From contig JALHPO010000004.1 in NCBI GenBank assembly GCA_022842445.1, forward strand, positions 62,001 through 126,000: a stretch of 64,000 bases of DNA. The letters run 5' to 3'. Below are positions 30,398 through 39,110 of the stretch, one piece after another. The position numbers were made by a program, and so were the translations under genes. Numbering within the stretch: the stretch's first letter is position 1; every line of letters begins with the position of its first letter. The DNA is from Nitrospira sp. (GTDB taxonomy: Bacteria; Nitrospirota; Nitrospiria; Nitrospirales; Nitrospiraceae). Below the pieces are notes generated by a model. That model did no database searches and was not told the origin of the DNA. It saw nothing but the letters and a program-made list of their open reading frames with translations.

Positions 30398-31564
30398 ATG
30401 GATAGCACAAACCACCGATTCTTTGCACCCTGCCCTCGCGGACTTGAGACTCTGCTGGAAACGGAGCTCCGTGACCTCGGTGTGTCCGCAACAGCCAAAA
30501 CAGACGGCGGCGTCGGCTTCCAGGGCTCCTGGGCAGTCATGTACGAGGCGAATCTGAAATCCCGCATCGCCAGCCGCATCCTCTGGGAAGTCGGGCAAAG
30601 CCCGTACCATACCGAGCACGACGTCTATCGCGCGGCCTACACGCTGGCCTGGCCCGAATGGTTTACCCCTTCACAGACCATCAAGGTCAAGGTCAGCGCG
30701 CACCGCTGCCCACTACCCAGCCTGGACTTCCTCACGCTCCGGATCAAAGACGCGGTCTGCGACAAATTCATTGCCGCACGCCACAAGCGGCCCAGCGTCG
30801 ATACGGCACACCCAAATATCCGCCTCGACGCCTTTCTCGACCAGACCACCGTCACATTTTACCTTGATACATCCGGCGAGCCCCTCTTCAAACGCGGGCA
30901 CAGAACAGCGTCCGTCGACGCGCCGCTGAGAGAGAATCTGGCAGCCGGCATACTGCGGCTCGCCGGCTGGACCCCGAACGACATCCTGCTCGACCCCATG
31001 TGCGGAAGCGGAACGATACCACTCGAAGCGGCCCTGGTCGCGCGCCGGATTGCGCCAGGCATGGCGCGGAGCTTTGGTTTTGAAGGGCTGCTGAATCACG
31101 ATGCCACTCTCTGGAACAGTCTGCGGGAAGCATCACGAGCTGACCAGCTGGCCGAAGCGCCTGCACTCATCGACGCCTCAGATCGCGACGCCGCCGCGGT
31201 GAAGATCGCGCAACGGACATTTCAAGGCGCGGGAGTCGCCGGCGATATCCGTCTGAAGCACAGCGATATCTTCTCGCTCGAAGCGCCTGCTGACCGGGGC
31301 GTGATGGTCATCAACCCTCCCTATGGTATCCGTCTCAGCCAACCGGACGAGTTGGCATCCTTCTACCCCCGGCTCGGCGACTGGCTTAAGCAGCGGTTCG
31401 CCGGCTGGCGCGTCTATATGTTGACGGGCGACATGCGCGCACAGAAATCGATCGGCCTGGCCCCGTCGAAAAGAACTCCTCTCTTCAATGGCCCGCTTGA
31501 ATGCCGCTTGTACGAGTTCAACATCGTGGACGGCCCGATGAGGAGAAAGCCTCGCCTTCCCTAG
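30398..31564 (+). CDS. rlmL: 23S rRNA guanine-N2 methyltransferase, RlmL-type
   Basis: The ATG at 30398 (MDSTNHRFFAPCPRG) has AGGAAA upstream and gives 388 residues. An N-terminal ferredoxin-like/THUMP region (about 5-165, FFAPCPRGLETLLETEL) is followed by a Rossmann methyltransferase with DPMCGSGTIPLEAAL (motif I, near residue 200) and the catalytic NPPYGIR (motif IV). This is the N-terminal (m2G2445) half of E. coli RlmL; the C-terminal RlmK half is absent, as is usual outside gammaproteobacteria. Monocistronic. Confidence 0.88.
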   Translation: MDSTNHRFFAPCPRGLETLLETELRDLGVSATAKTDGGVGFQGSWAVMYEANLKSRIASRILWEVGQSPYHTEHDVYRAAYTLAWPEWFTPSQTIKVKVSAHRCPLPSLDFLTLRIKDAVCDKFIAARHKRPSVDTAHPNIRLDAFLDQTTVTFYLDTSGEPLFKRGHRTASVDAPLRENLAAGILRLAGWTPNDILLDPMCGSGTIPLEAALVARRIAPGMARSFGFEGLLNHDATLWNSLREASRADQLAEAPALIDASDRDAAAVKIAQRTFQGAGVAGDIRLKHSDIFSLEAPADRGVMVINPPYGIRLSQPDELASFYPRLGDWLKQRFAGWRVYMLTGDMRAQKSIGLAPSKRTPLFNGPLECRLYEFNIVDGPMRRKPRLP

Positions 31565-31686
31565 GATACTGTCCGTCGCGACCGTTGCCTCCCCTTGACT
31601 TACTCATAGCGGTACCTACCTCTGTTATCATACAGAAAGCGAGTCATGCCTGTCGTAGTCTGAACTGAACAGAGGGATGGTTGCAC

Positions 31687-34083
31687 ATGAGCAATGACAC
31701 ATTACCCCTAATCCTGCCGGTACTGCCGATCAAACGCACGGTCCTGTTTCCAGGCACGATGATGCCCTTGACGGTCGGCCGGGAGCGGTCCATGGCCGCA
31801 GTCCACGCCGCGATGAAGACCGAGGAAAAGATGATCGTGGTCGTGGCCCAGCGGGACCCGCTGACCGACGAGCCCCGCCTCGGTGATCTGTATTCCATCG
31901 GCACTAAAGCGATCGTCAAACAGATCGGGCACGCATCGGAAGGCGCCATTCATGTCCTGGCACAAGGCGTCGAGCGCGTCGCCCTCATCAGGGAAGAGCA
32001 GCCAACTCCTTATATCCTCGCCCGAGTGCGCCCGATTGAACGCCCCTCGGACAGCGGAACGGAGGTGCAGGCGCTGCATCGGGCTATCCAGGAACTCGTT
32101 ACAGATCTTCCGCGCTTGATCGAGGCGCCCGGCATTCAGGAGGCGAGCGTCGTCTTAAGCAATGAAGAGGATCCGGTCGCGCTGGCTTATCGCATCGCCT
32201 CACTCGTCAACCTGACCGTCGCCGAAGAGCAAAAACTGTTGGAAGCCTCTTCAACCGCCGACCTCCTGCGCGGGCTCTATGCTGCGCTGTCGAAAGAGAT
32301 TCAAATTCTGCAATTGCGCGACAAGATCGCCAGCGACGCCAAGGAGAAGATCAGCAAGAGCCAGCGGGAATACATTCTGCGCGAACAACTGAAAGCGATC
32401 CAGCAAGAATTGGGCGAAGGCGAGGGCGAAGAGAGCGAACTCGCCTTGCTTAAGAAACAGGTACAGGAGGCCAACCTCCCCGACCATGTCCGCAAAGAAG
32501 TCGAGCGTGACGTGGCACGATTGGCCAAGGTGCCGCCCTCATCGCCTGACCATCAGGTGCTCAGAACGTATCTGGAACTGGTGCTTGAGCTGCCATGGAA
32601 GAAGGCCTCCGAAGACCATTTGAATCTCTCCACCGTTCGACAGGTGTTGGAGGAAGATCACTACGGCATCAAAGAAGTAAAGGAGCGGATCGTCGAACAC
32701 CTCGCGGTCTTGAAGTTGAATCCGACGGCCAAGGCCCCGATACTCTGCCTGGTCGGCCCTCCGGGAGTCGGGAAGACCAGTCTGGGGCAGTCCATCGCGC
32801 GAGCCATGGGCAGAACGTTCGAGCGGTTCAGCCTTGGCGGTGTGCATGACGAAGCCGAATTGCGCGGCCATCGCCGGACCTATGTCGGCGCGCTGCCGGG
32901 CCGCATCATCCAGGCCGTGCGTCGAGCCGGCGTCAATAATCCCGTCTTGATGCTCGACGAAGTCGACAAGATGGGACAAGACTTCCGGGGCGATCCCGCC
33001 TCGGCGCTGCTGGAAGTTCTCGATCCGGCGCAGAACCACACGTTCCGCGACCACTATCTGGATCTGCCGTTCGATCTGTCGAAGGTGTTCTTCATCACGA
33101 CGGCGAACACACTGGACACCATCAGTCAGCCCTTGTTGGATCGCATGGAGATCATCCGCCTACAGGGCTACAGCGAACGGGAGAAGGCCGAGATCGCCCG
33201 CCGCTATCTGTGGCCGCGACGGCTGAAAGAAGCCGGCCTCGACGCAAGTCAGACGCTGCTGCCGGATGACGTGCTGAATCTCGTCATCAGCCGGTACACC
33301 AGAGAAGCCGGTGTGCGCCAGCTCGAGCAAATGCTGGGACGCCTGACCAGAAAAGTGGCCTTGGCCTTTGCCGATCTGCCGGAAGGTCAGGAGAGAACGC
33401 CCGTGACGATGCAGGCCGATAAGCTCGATGAGTGGCTGGGCTCTGAACGGTTCATGCCCGAGGAGGCGCGGAAGAACCTGCCTCCCGGTGTGGCCACCGG
33501 CCTGGCCTGGACTCCCACAGGCGGCGACGTGCTCTATATCGAAACGACCCTCTTGCCGGGCAGCCACGAGCTGACCCTGACCGGTCAGCTGGGCGACGTG
33601 ATGCAGGAGTCGGCGCGCGCGGCAAGAAGTTACCTCTGGTCGCATGCCGAAAGCATGGGGCTGGATATCTCGCGCTTCAAACGCAACGGCGTCCATATCC
33701 ACGTGCCGTCGGGAGCTATTCCCAAAGATGGCCCCTCGGCCGGAATCACCATGGCGACGGCGTTGGCGTCCTCGTACGAAGGCAGAGCGGTCCGGAGCGA
33801 TACGGCGATGACGGGCGAGATCAGCTTGAGCGGATTGGTCTTGCCGGTCGGCGGGATCAAGGAAAAGGTGCTGGCGGCTCATCGCGCGGGTATCAAGCGG
33901 ATCATTCTGCCCAAGGCGAACGAGAAGGACCTGAAAGACGTGCCGCAGGAAGTGCGGGATGAGCTGAAATTCATCCTGGCCGAGCGCATCGAAGACGTAC
34001 TCCCGGCAGCGTTCAATCAGGATGCGCCGACGGCACCGCCAGCTGAACTGGATGAACCGTTAGCGACCTCCACTACGCCATAA
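31687..34083 (+). CDS. lon: ATP-dependent Lon protease
   Basis: Lon degrades damaged and regulatory proteins in the cytoplasm. I use the ATG at 31687 (MSNDTLPLILPVLP), 798 residues; a TTG two codons earlier is possible. Domains in order: Lon N-terminal domain (about 1-195), central coiled coil (LREQLKAIQQELGEGEGE), AAA+ module with Walker A GPPGVGKTSLG near residue 356 and Walker B MLDEVDK, and the protease domain with catalytic Ser near residue 684 (PKDGPSAGITMATAL) and a Lys about 43 later (GGIKEKVLAAHRAG). A GC hairpin 10 bases after the stop probably terminates it. Confidence 0.97.
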   Translation: MSNDTLPLILPVLPIKRTVLFPGTMMPLTVGRERSMAAVHAAMKTEEKMIVVVAQRDPLTDEPRLGDLYSIGTKAIVKQIGHASEGAIHVLAQGVERVALIREEQPTPYILARVRPIERPSDSGTEVQALHRAIQELVTDLPRLIEAPGIQEASVVLSNEEDPVALAYRIASLVNLTVAEEQKLLEASSTADLLRGLYAALSKEIQILQLRDKIASDAKEKISKSQREYILREQLKAIQQELGEGEGEESELALLKKQVQEANLPDHVRKEVERDVARLAKVPPSSPDHQVLRTYLELVLELPWKKASEDHLNLSTVRQVLEEDHYGIKEVKERIVEHLAVLKLNPTAKAPILCLVGPPGVGKTSLGQSIARAMGRTFERFSLGGVHDEAELRGHRRTYVGALPGRIIQAVRRAGVNNPVLMLDEVDKMGQDFRGDPASALLEVLDPAQNHTFRDHYLDLPFDLSKVFFITTANTLDTISQPLLDRMEIIRLQGYSEREKAEIARRYLWPRRLKEAGLDASQTLLPDDVLNLVISRYTREAGVRQLEQMLGRLTRKVALAFADLPEGQERTPVTMQADKLDEWLGSERFMPEEARKNLPPGVATGLAWTPTGGDVLYIETTLLPGSHELTLTGQLGDVMQESARAARSYLWSHAESMGLDISRFKRNGVHIHVPSGAIPKDGPSAGITMATALASSYEGRAVRSDTAMTGEISLSGLVLPVGGIKEKVLAAHRAGIKRIILPKANEKDLKDVPQEVRDELKFILAERIEDVLPAAFNQDAPTAPPAELDEPLATSTTP

Positions 34084-34092
34084 ACTCGACAG

Positions 34093-34113
34093 GCCCCGGC
34101 TCAACACCGGGGC
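34093..34113 (+). terminator. Probable terminator of lon
   Basis: GCCCCGG (34093-34099) and CCGGGGC (34107-34113) form a perfect 7-bp stem with a 7-base loop, nine bases after the lon stop codon. The downstream tract is TTGCTCCC rather than a pure T-run, so efficiency may be modest. Confidence 0.6.
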
Positions 34114-34458
34114 TTGCTCCCTCCTACGGTCAGCATCCGGTCCTCCTCACAACTCCAGATTTCAGGCCGCTGAAGTTCCAGCGACAGCTGAGTGTGTCTT
34201 AACCTGGTGGCCACGAAACCCGGACCAGGTCAGGGACTGATCGATCCCGGCACGGGGCTACGGAGCCTACAGCATCGCGGACTCCGCGTTCCAATCATGA
34301 TCGGCACATCGCCGGTTGACTACCAGGCAAGCCATCCTCCATCTTGATTGATGGTTGATGTGACTTGCACCTGTGGGGCCCCTTGAGTCGCGTGATGTGT
34401 CGGATTTGGAGAAAGGCTCGATAGTCCTTTCCCCCACCAGCGGTTAAAGGCATTTTTT
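34114..34458 (+). other. Structured gene-free region, possible non-coding RNA
   Basis: This 345-base gap has no open frame of interest but many self-complementary pieces: CCTGGT...ACCAGG around 34205-34234, GGCT-acg-GAGCC near 34257, CGCGGA-c-TCCGCG near 34275-34287, and GAAAGG...CCTTTC just before the next gene. The stretch ACGAAACCCGGACCAGGTCA resembles part of SRP RNA domain IV, but the obligatory GGAA loop and AGCAG bulge are absent. I call it only a candidate structured RNA or long 5' leader. Confidence 0.3.
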
Positions 34459-35118
34459 ATGGATGACAACGCGGCCTATGGGGTGTGGTGGTTAGTCCTC
34501 GTCAATTCCGTTTTCTTCATTCTCTTCGCACTGAGCTTCACGCGCCCGCGGACGACGCGCGATTGGCGATCGCTCGGCGCCTTCTCCGCGTTTATCGTCG
34601 CGTTATTTGCGGAGATGTACGGATTTCCCTTGAGCATCTATCTGCTCTCCGGATGGCTCGCCAGCCATTATCCCGAGGTCGACCCGTTTGCACACGACAC
34701 CGGCCACTTCTGGCACACCCTGCTGGGCAGGCAAGGGCCGGCGCATTCTGATCCTCTGCATATTATGAGCGAGGTGCTGGTCTTCGCGGGGCTGATGCTG
34801 CTGGCAGTTTCCTGGCGCGTCTTGTATCGGGCTCAACGGGCCCAAACTCTTGCCACGACCGGGCCCTATGCCCGGATGAGACACCCGCAGTACACCGCCT
34901 TTATCGTGGTGATGCTGGGCTTTCTTCTCCAGTGGCCGACCATTCCGACGCTGGTCATGTTCCCTGTGCTCGTGGGATTGTACGTCCATCTAGCTCACTC
35001 AGAGGAGTTAGAGGCCCGTGCGCAATTCGGTGAAGTCTATGATCGTTACGCGGCGGCGACGCCAGCCTTTTTCCCCTCCTGGAGAACGCAGCCACGGGAA
35101 TCGACGAGGGACCGCTAA
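34459..35118 (+). CDS. Isoprenylcysteine carboxyl methyltransferase-family membrane protein
   Basis: The 219-residue protein has about five hydrophobic segments and the signature of the ICMT/phospholipid methyltransferase fold in its C-terminal half: TTGPYARMRHPQYTAFIVV, then SEELEARAQFGEVYDRYAAATPAF. This region binds S-adenosylmethionine at the membrane surface. In bacteria members methylate diverse lipids or small hydrophobic molecules and the true substrate is unknown. AAAGG lies ten bases before the ATG. The N-terminal part (residues 1-100), with HDTGHFWHTLLGRQGP, is not part of the core family. Confidence 0.8.
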   Translation: MDDNAAYGVWWLVLVNSVFFILFALSFTRPRTTRDWRSLGAFSAFIVALFAEMYGFPLSIYLLSGWLASHYPEVDPFAHDTGHFWHTLLGRQGPAHSDPLHIMSEVLVFAGLMLLAVSWRVLYRAQRAQTLATTGPYARMRHPQYTAFIVVMLGFLLQWPTIPTLVMFPVLVGLYVHLAHSEELEARAQFGEVYDRYAAATPAFFPSWRTQPRESTRDR

Positions 35119-35198
35119 CCCCTTACCCCTCACTCCTCACCCCTTACCCTTGAACTGCCGTGACAGACAGGGCAGTGGGTTTCGTCTATACTCCGGGC

Positions 35199-35420
35199 AT
35201 GCGTGATCGCTCAGACACCGCCGCGCCCTTCTCGGCCGAAGCCCGCCGCACCTTCTACGAAGGCCATCGGTCACTGGCCCTCTTCATGATCCTGATTGTG
35301 TTCGTGGCGCCCTTTGCCGGGCTCTACGTGGCCGGACTTCTCGGCGTGGTGCTTGGGGTGCTGATTTCCGGCGCAGCTTATGTGCTCACGCCCTGCCTCT
35401 GGAATTGGAACGGCGACTGA
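35199..35420 (+). CDS. Small two-helix membrane protein
   Basis: I use the ATG at 35199 (MRDRSDTAAPF), 73 residues; the frame is open 13 codons further to 35160. A polar, arginine-containing N terminus is followed by two predicted transmembrane helices (LALFMILIVFVAPFAGLYVAG and GVVLGVLISGAAYVL) and a short C terminus ending WNWNGD. I do not recognise the family. It is 80 bases downstream of the methyltransferase-like gene in the same direction. Confidence 0.6.
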   Translation: MRDRSDTAAPFSAEARRTFYEGHRSLALFMILIVFVAPFAGLYVAGLLGVVLGVLISGAAYVLTPCLWNWNGD

Positions 35421-35459
35421 CCCTCTGTGAGTCAGCCGCCGTTCCCCGATACGTGATAA

Positions 35460-36467
35460 TTATTGCTGAATGGCCGACAGCAGCCATCGCCCATCCCGCA
35501 CTCGCATGAACGTCCAGACTTCGCGGGATTCACTCGATGTTTCCTCGCTGCCCTCGATGAGATAGCCCGGTTCTCCGCGCGGGATCGTCAGGGACACGGT
35601 ATAGTCGCGGGCGCTCCAGCGTAAGGCCGCGGTCGCATAGTCCGTGTTGTCTTCGGACCAGGCTTCGAGCACTTCTGCCTGAAGCAACTCCACGGCTTCC
35701 ACGTGATTCTGAATTCCGCTGCTGCTGTCCTCTGCCAAGGCTGTGCTGAAGTAGCTCAGCATCTCAGGCGTCACAGCACGCCGCAACGCCGCCACATCCT
35801 GCGCGTTCCAGGCTGACTGAACGTCGGCGAGCACTTGCTGAAATGCCGCCTTATCTGCAGTGGTCACGGTGAATGTATCGGTTGCCGGCTTGAGGACGGT
35901 GCCGCCATAAGGCATGTCGAGGAGACTGCCCTTCACGGCTGTGCTCCGCGAGATACCCGAGAACACCGGAGCAGGTGTCCGCCGAATTTTCTTGAACACA
36001 TAGAACGCACCCGCTCCTAACATCATCAGCAAGAGCATCAGCCCGATCGAGTTGGAAGCCGGAGCCGGCTCCCCGTCCAGAGTTTGGGCGCTGCTGTTCG
36101 TCGCACCGAAAATCATGTGGCCGATCCACGATCCAGCCAGACCAGCGGCGATCCCGGTGAGCAGGGGGTTGCGTTGGAGAAAGGACGGTTGTGCGGACGG
36201 CGTCGGCTGCGCTGTCGGATTGCTCGCCGTCGTAGGCGGCGGGGCCGTCGATGGCTTGGTGGTGGTGGACTGTTCAATGGGCTTGGCGCCATTGTCCTGA
36301 TGAGTACGCGATCCACGACTGCCCATGCTCATTGGAGAGTTCCCGCCTCGAGGCCCGCTTGAAAATCCACCTCCCGATCCTCCTCGCGCCTTCGCTAACG
36401 ACAGAGTCGGCATACCGATGAGCACTGCGACGACACAGACGGCGATGACCTTTGAACTGTTCAACAT
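35460..36467 (-). CDS. Tim44-like domain membrane protein
   Basis: The ATG at 36467 (MLNSSKVIAV) has AAAGGAAA upstream and gives 335 residues. An N-terminal signal sequence ends near SLAKA, then a glycine/serine-rich segment, a long Pro/Thr/Ala-rich stretch, two transmembrane segments (GIAAGLAGSWIGHMIFG and SIGLMLLLMMLGAGAFYVF) and a C-terminal Tim44-like domain (about 220-335: DKAAFQQVLADVQSAWNAQDVAALRRAVTPEM... ending DGRWLLSAIQQ). Such proteins are widespread in Proteobacteria and relatives; the Tim44-like domain probably binds lipid or a partner protein, but the role is unknown. Confidence 0.85.
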   Translation of the reverse strand: MLNSSKVIAVCVVAVLIGMPTLSLAKARGGSGGGFSSGPRGGNSPMSMGSRGSRTHQDNGAKPIEQSTTTKPSTAPPPTTASNPTAQPTPSAQPSFLQRNPLLTGIAAGLAGSWIGHMIFGATNSSAQTLDGEPAPASNSIGLMLLLMMLGAGAFYVFKKIRRTPAPVFSGISRSTAVKGSLLDMPYGGTVLKPATDTFTVTTADKAAFQQVLADVQSAWNAQDVAALRRAVTPEMLSYFSTALAEDSSSGIQNHVEAVELLQAEVLEAWSEDNTDYATAALRWSARDYTVSLTIPRGEPGYLIEGSEETSSESREVWTFMRVRDGRWLLSAIQQ

Positions 36468-36687
36468 GGATTTCCTTTCGCAACAGGGTGGCACACTCTG
36501 ACGGGCTCACGAACATCCTAGCAGGATTGGATCGACAAAACCTGATATTCGCAGTGTATTCCCGGCAAGACCGGAAACGGGCAAGTCTTTGTTTCGCTGC
36601 TGCCACCGTAACAGAAACGGCACGATACGCGTCGATCAAATCCGTAGAAGAAGAGTCCTGGGGATGATTCAAACTTGCACTGACAAG

Positions 36688-36721
36688 ACAACGTGGACCG
36701 GGACTCCCCGGTCCACGTTGT
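36688..36721. terminator. Strong hairpin between the Tim44-like gene and the secreted-protein gene
   Basis: ACAACGTGGACCGG (36688-36701) pairs perfectly with CCGGTCCACGTTGT (36708-36721), a 14-bp stem with a 6-base loop, 11 bases beyond the stop of the minus-strand gene at 36733. T-rich bases follow on both strands, so it is most likely a terminator for that gene. Confidence 0.75.
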
Positions 36722-36732
36722 TTCGGATACGG

Positions 36733-37149
36733 TCAATTCCCCACTTTCAGCAACCAGCCATCGGCCTTGTCACAGTCGTTGGGTCCTTTGGCAAAAATTT
36801 CGACCCGGATGTAGCTGCCTTTTACGGTAGCGGGCAATTTTCCTTTAACCAGGTACCCGTTCGTGATCGTAGTGACAGTGACCGGGACCTTTTCGTCCTT
36901 CACCTTCACCGTAATGGTTGGCCAGTTGGTGGTTTTGGATGCAAGAAATGAAAAATCCGACTTCGGCGCCACCTCTACATTATTCTTCTCCATGGAGAAT
37001 GGGATGGGCGTGAAGGCAGAAAAATACACCTGGGTACAGGGATCCAGGCTGCCGGGAGCGTACGGACTGCTGTCGTATGCCCAGACAGGACCAATGGTAC
37101 CGTAGACACCCACCGCAACAACAAGTCGTAGAATATTTTTCCAACTCAC
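36733..37149 (-). CDS. Secreted protein of unknown function
   Basis: A GTG start at 37149 with GAGAGG upstream opens a 138-residue frame. An N-terminal signal peptide (VVAVGVYGTIGPVWA, cleavage after VWA near residue 24) indicates export. The mature protein has a beta-strand-rich, immunoglobulin-like look (VPVTVTTITNGYLVKGKLPATVKGSYIRVEIFA) and two cysteines that could pair (C in DPCTQVY and C in NDCDKAD). I do not recognise the family. A strong terminator hairpin follows directly. Confidence 0.7.
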   Translation of the reverse strand: MSWKNILRLVVAVGVYGTIGPVWAYDSSPYAPGSLDPCTQVYFSAFTPIPFSMEKNNVEVAPKSDFSFLASKTTNWPTITVKVKDEKVPVTVTTITNGYLVKGKLPATVKGSYIRVEIFAKGPNDCDKADGWLLKVGN

Positions 37150-37355
37150 GGTTACGCCTCTCTATGTAAGTGGTGGATTAGCCGGACCGACATTGACGAT
37201 GCGTCCGTATTGTAATTCCTGCAGTAAAAAATACAACCCCCCTTCTGAAGGTCTCTGCCCCTCCCGCCTTGCCCTTCCCCGATGGCTTATGTAAGGATTG
37301 TCAGTATGATCCGACTGACGAGCAGCTCACTCCTGTCACACAAAGGAGATCGCCT

Positions 37356-37775
37356 ATGCCGGCCAAAGTTGAAATTGGACCGATCGTCAAGGTCTCAAAA
37401 ACCGATGCAGAATGGAAGAAACTCTTGTCGTCGCTGGCCTACAGAGTGCTGCGGCACGAAGATACGGAACGGGCCTTTGCAAACCCGCTTCATGAAAATC
37501 ACCAGACCGGGATCTATTACTGCGCCGGCTGCGACCTTCCGCTCTTTTCGTCCGAGCACAAATTCGACAGCGGTACGGGTTGGCCCAGCTTCTGGCAGCC
37601 GATCGATCCAAAAGTGATTGAGACACGTACCGACTCGAAATTCTTCATGACCCGTGTGGAAGTCCACTGTGCCCGCTGTAACGGTCACCAAGGCCACGTC
37701 TTCGACGATGGCCCTCCTCCTACACGTCTGCGCTATTGTATCAACGGAGTCTCGCTAAAATTCGTGGCGAGTTGA
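37356..37775 (+). CDS. msrB: Peptide-methionine (R)-S-oxide reductase
   Basis: MsrB reduces the R-epimer of methionine sulfoxide in oxidised proteins. The ATG at 37356 follows AAAGGAG, giving 139 residues; upstream open codons lack similarity. Four zinc cysteines are seen as CAGC and CARC pairs, with the family motifs YRVLRHEDTERAF, GTGWPSFWQPI, GHVFDDGPPPT and the catalytic cysteine in LRYCINGVSLKF. There is no signal peptide, so it works in the cytoplasm. It stands alone, with no msrA nearby. Confidence 0.96.
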   Translation: MPAKVEIGPIVKVSKTDAEWKKLLSSLAYRVLRHEDTERAFANPLHENHQTGIYYCAGCDLPLFSSEHKFDSGTGWPSFWQPIDPKVIETRTDSKFFMTRVEVHCARCNGHQGHVFDDGPPPTRLRYCINGVSLKFVAS

Positions 37776-37954
37776 CCGGGCGGATTAAAGACAGCTCAAG
37801 CATCGGCATCGCATATGCTCGGGATGGCCGGTGCTCGACAGGACGATGGTTGTGAAATTCCGGGAGCGCACCTCGCATTCAGACTCACCGGCCTTACAAG
37901 GTACGCCCCCGAGAGAGAATGCGGGACCCTAGCGGTCCACTGTATGAAGACGGC

Positions 37955-38038
37955 TCACTGGCCTTTCTTGTAGACAATCACTCCGCCGACAAGAAGCGCG
38001 GCAATCACAAACCCGAATATAATAGTGTTGATATCCAT
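37955..38038 (-). CDS. 27-residue membrane peptide, paralogue 1
   Basis: AAGGAGG five bases ahead of an ATG at 38038 opens a 27-codon frame ending TGA. The peptide starts MDINTIIFG, has one hydrophobic helix and ends LLVGGVIVYKKGQ. A second gene 340 bases upstream (38380-38463) encodes the same length with the same layout, identical at MD, IF, LVGG, VYKK and the final Gln. Strong ribosome binding sites, equal length and conservation of this pattern between two copies make chance unlikely. It predicts a single-pass membrane peptide with a basic cytoplasmic tail, like small subunits of membrane complexes. Function unknown. Confidence 0.7.
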   Translation of the reverse strand: MDINTIIFGFVIAALLVGGVIVYKKGQ

Positions 38039-38291
38039 AGCGCCCTCCTTGTAACCGACCATACGCGCTTATGGACCGATTAGCGAGCTTTCTAATGTTC
38101 AAGGGAAGGGTTTGAGCAACGACACCTTTCCTCTTCACTATGATTTCAACAGCTTGGCAACTTTGAGCATGGGCCATGGCGATAAACTGTGAAACAGCGG
38201 TCGGCTAGATCGCAGCCTCAAGGACAAACGGCAGAAGCGAAGTGTTCAGGCTAGATGTGAGCGGATGGGGGCATACAGATACTCCGAGAGG

Positions 38292-38316
38292 ACGGGAGGC
38301 GTAATCCGCCTCCCGT
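38292..38316. terminator. Hairpin following membrane-peptide gene 2
   Basis: ACGGGAGGCG (38292-38301) pairs perfectly with CGCCTCCCGT (38307-38316) around a 5-base loop, 63 bases beyond the stop of the minus-strand peptide gene. There is no clear T-run, so it may be a weak terminator or an RNA 3'-end stabiliser. Confidence 0.5.
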
Positions 38317-38379
38317 ACCAGACTGCTTGACCAGCTGTCGACCCGAGACGCGCCAGGCAGATCACTCTGCCTCCGCCGC

Positions 38380-38463
38380 TTACTGACTCTTCTTGTAGAC
38401 GGCAATGCCACCGACCAGGATCGCAAGCATAACACCGGCGAATATGAGGAATGTGGTATCCAT
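38380..38463 (-). CDS. 27-residue membrane peptide, paralogue 2
   Basis: GGAGGG lies about seven bases before an ATG at 38463; the 27-codon frame ends TAA. The peptide starts MDTTFLIFAG and ends ILVGGIAVYKKSQ, the same layout as the gene at 37955-38038. One transmembrane helix and a Lys-Lys C-terminal tail are predicted. A perfect 10-bp hairpin follows at 38292-38316. The pair looks like a local duplication in which the protein sequence, rather than the DNA, has been kept. Confidence 0.7.
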   Translation of the reverse strand: MDTTFLIFAGVMLAILVGGIAVYKKSQ

Positions 38464-39110
38464 AGCCGCTCCCTCCAATCAAGCCACCCATTCTTAAGAC
38501 GACAGTGTGAGAAAGTTTGGTCTCATGATCGCTTTGAGTATCCCGTGCGTTCACCTTCTTCATCAACGAAACAGCACGGGCGACCCGCCACAATATCGAA
38601 TATTGAGAGGTCGCCCGTGTGTGGCGCTTGGGACGCCGAGTCGATTATTTCGCGCTGATTCTACAGACCCGTTCGAGGAGTTGGAGTACGAGCGGTTCGT
38701 CAGGGGCAATACATCAATCCCAGGCGCTTGTGTTCCTCACGCGCCGGAAGTTCTCCACAAAGGCTGACTGAAACGTATTGTTCCCTATGCGGGATAACAG
38801 CAGCCGATGGAAAACCGGCTAGCGTGACTGACGATGAGCCCGTCCATAACTCGGCGGGCCATTGTGATCCGGTGGACTAAGGTCTTCCATCTTCACCTCC
38901 TCCTTGCTCGGAATGAACGAGAGGACTATGAAGCCGTAACCTGTCACAGAGCGGAAACCGAGGCAAACAACTGACGAGTTCTTGTGTACACCTCTTTGTC
39001 ACCTGTGTCAACGTCTGCGAGTCAATATTTCTTTCCGGCTCTCAAGCATACCTCGTGCCACTCGCTCGAAAACTCCACAGGGATACGGATTGAACCGGTG
39101 CGCGGCCTGA
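38464..39110. other. Gap with large hairpin and one tiny reading frame
   Basis: The 650 bases between the second 27-residue peptide gene and the methyltransferase gene hold a composite hairpin: outer stem CACGGGCGACC (38575-38585) with GGTCGCCCGTG (38609-38619), inner stem CAATAT-cga-ATATTG (38591-38605). They also contain the 23-codon frame at 38819-38890. Apart from these I see no supported gene; an 86-codon plus-strand frame across the hairpin lacks a ribosome binding site. Confidence 0.45.
38819..38890 (-). CDS. Possible 23-residue peptide
   Basis: AAGGAGGAGGTGAAG directly precedes an ATG at 38890 that opens 23 codons ending TAG. The peptide (starting MEDLSPPDHNGPPSYG) is polar, proline- and histidine-rich and not hydrophobic, unlike the 27-residue peptides nearby. 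The very strong ribosome binding site is the only positive evidence. It could be a leader peptide, a real microprotein or a remnant. Confidence 0.35.
   Translation of the reverse strand: MEDLSPPDHNGPPSYGRAHRQSR

Noticed and set aside
34190..34260. SRP (4.5S) RNA.
   Set aside because: A 20-base stretch is similar to domain IV, but the GGAA tetraloop and AGCAG bulge required by Ffh binding are absent.
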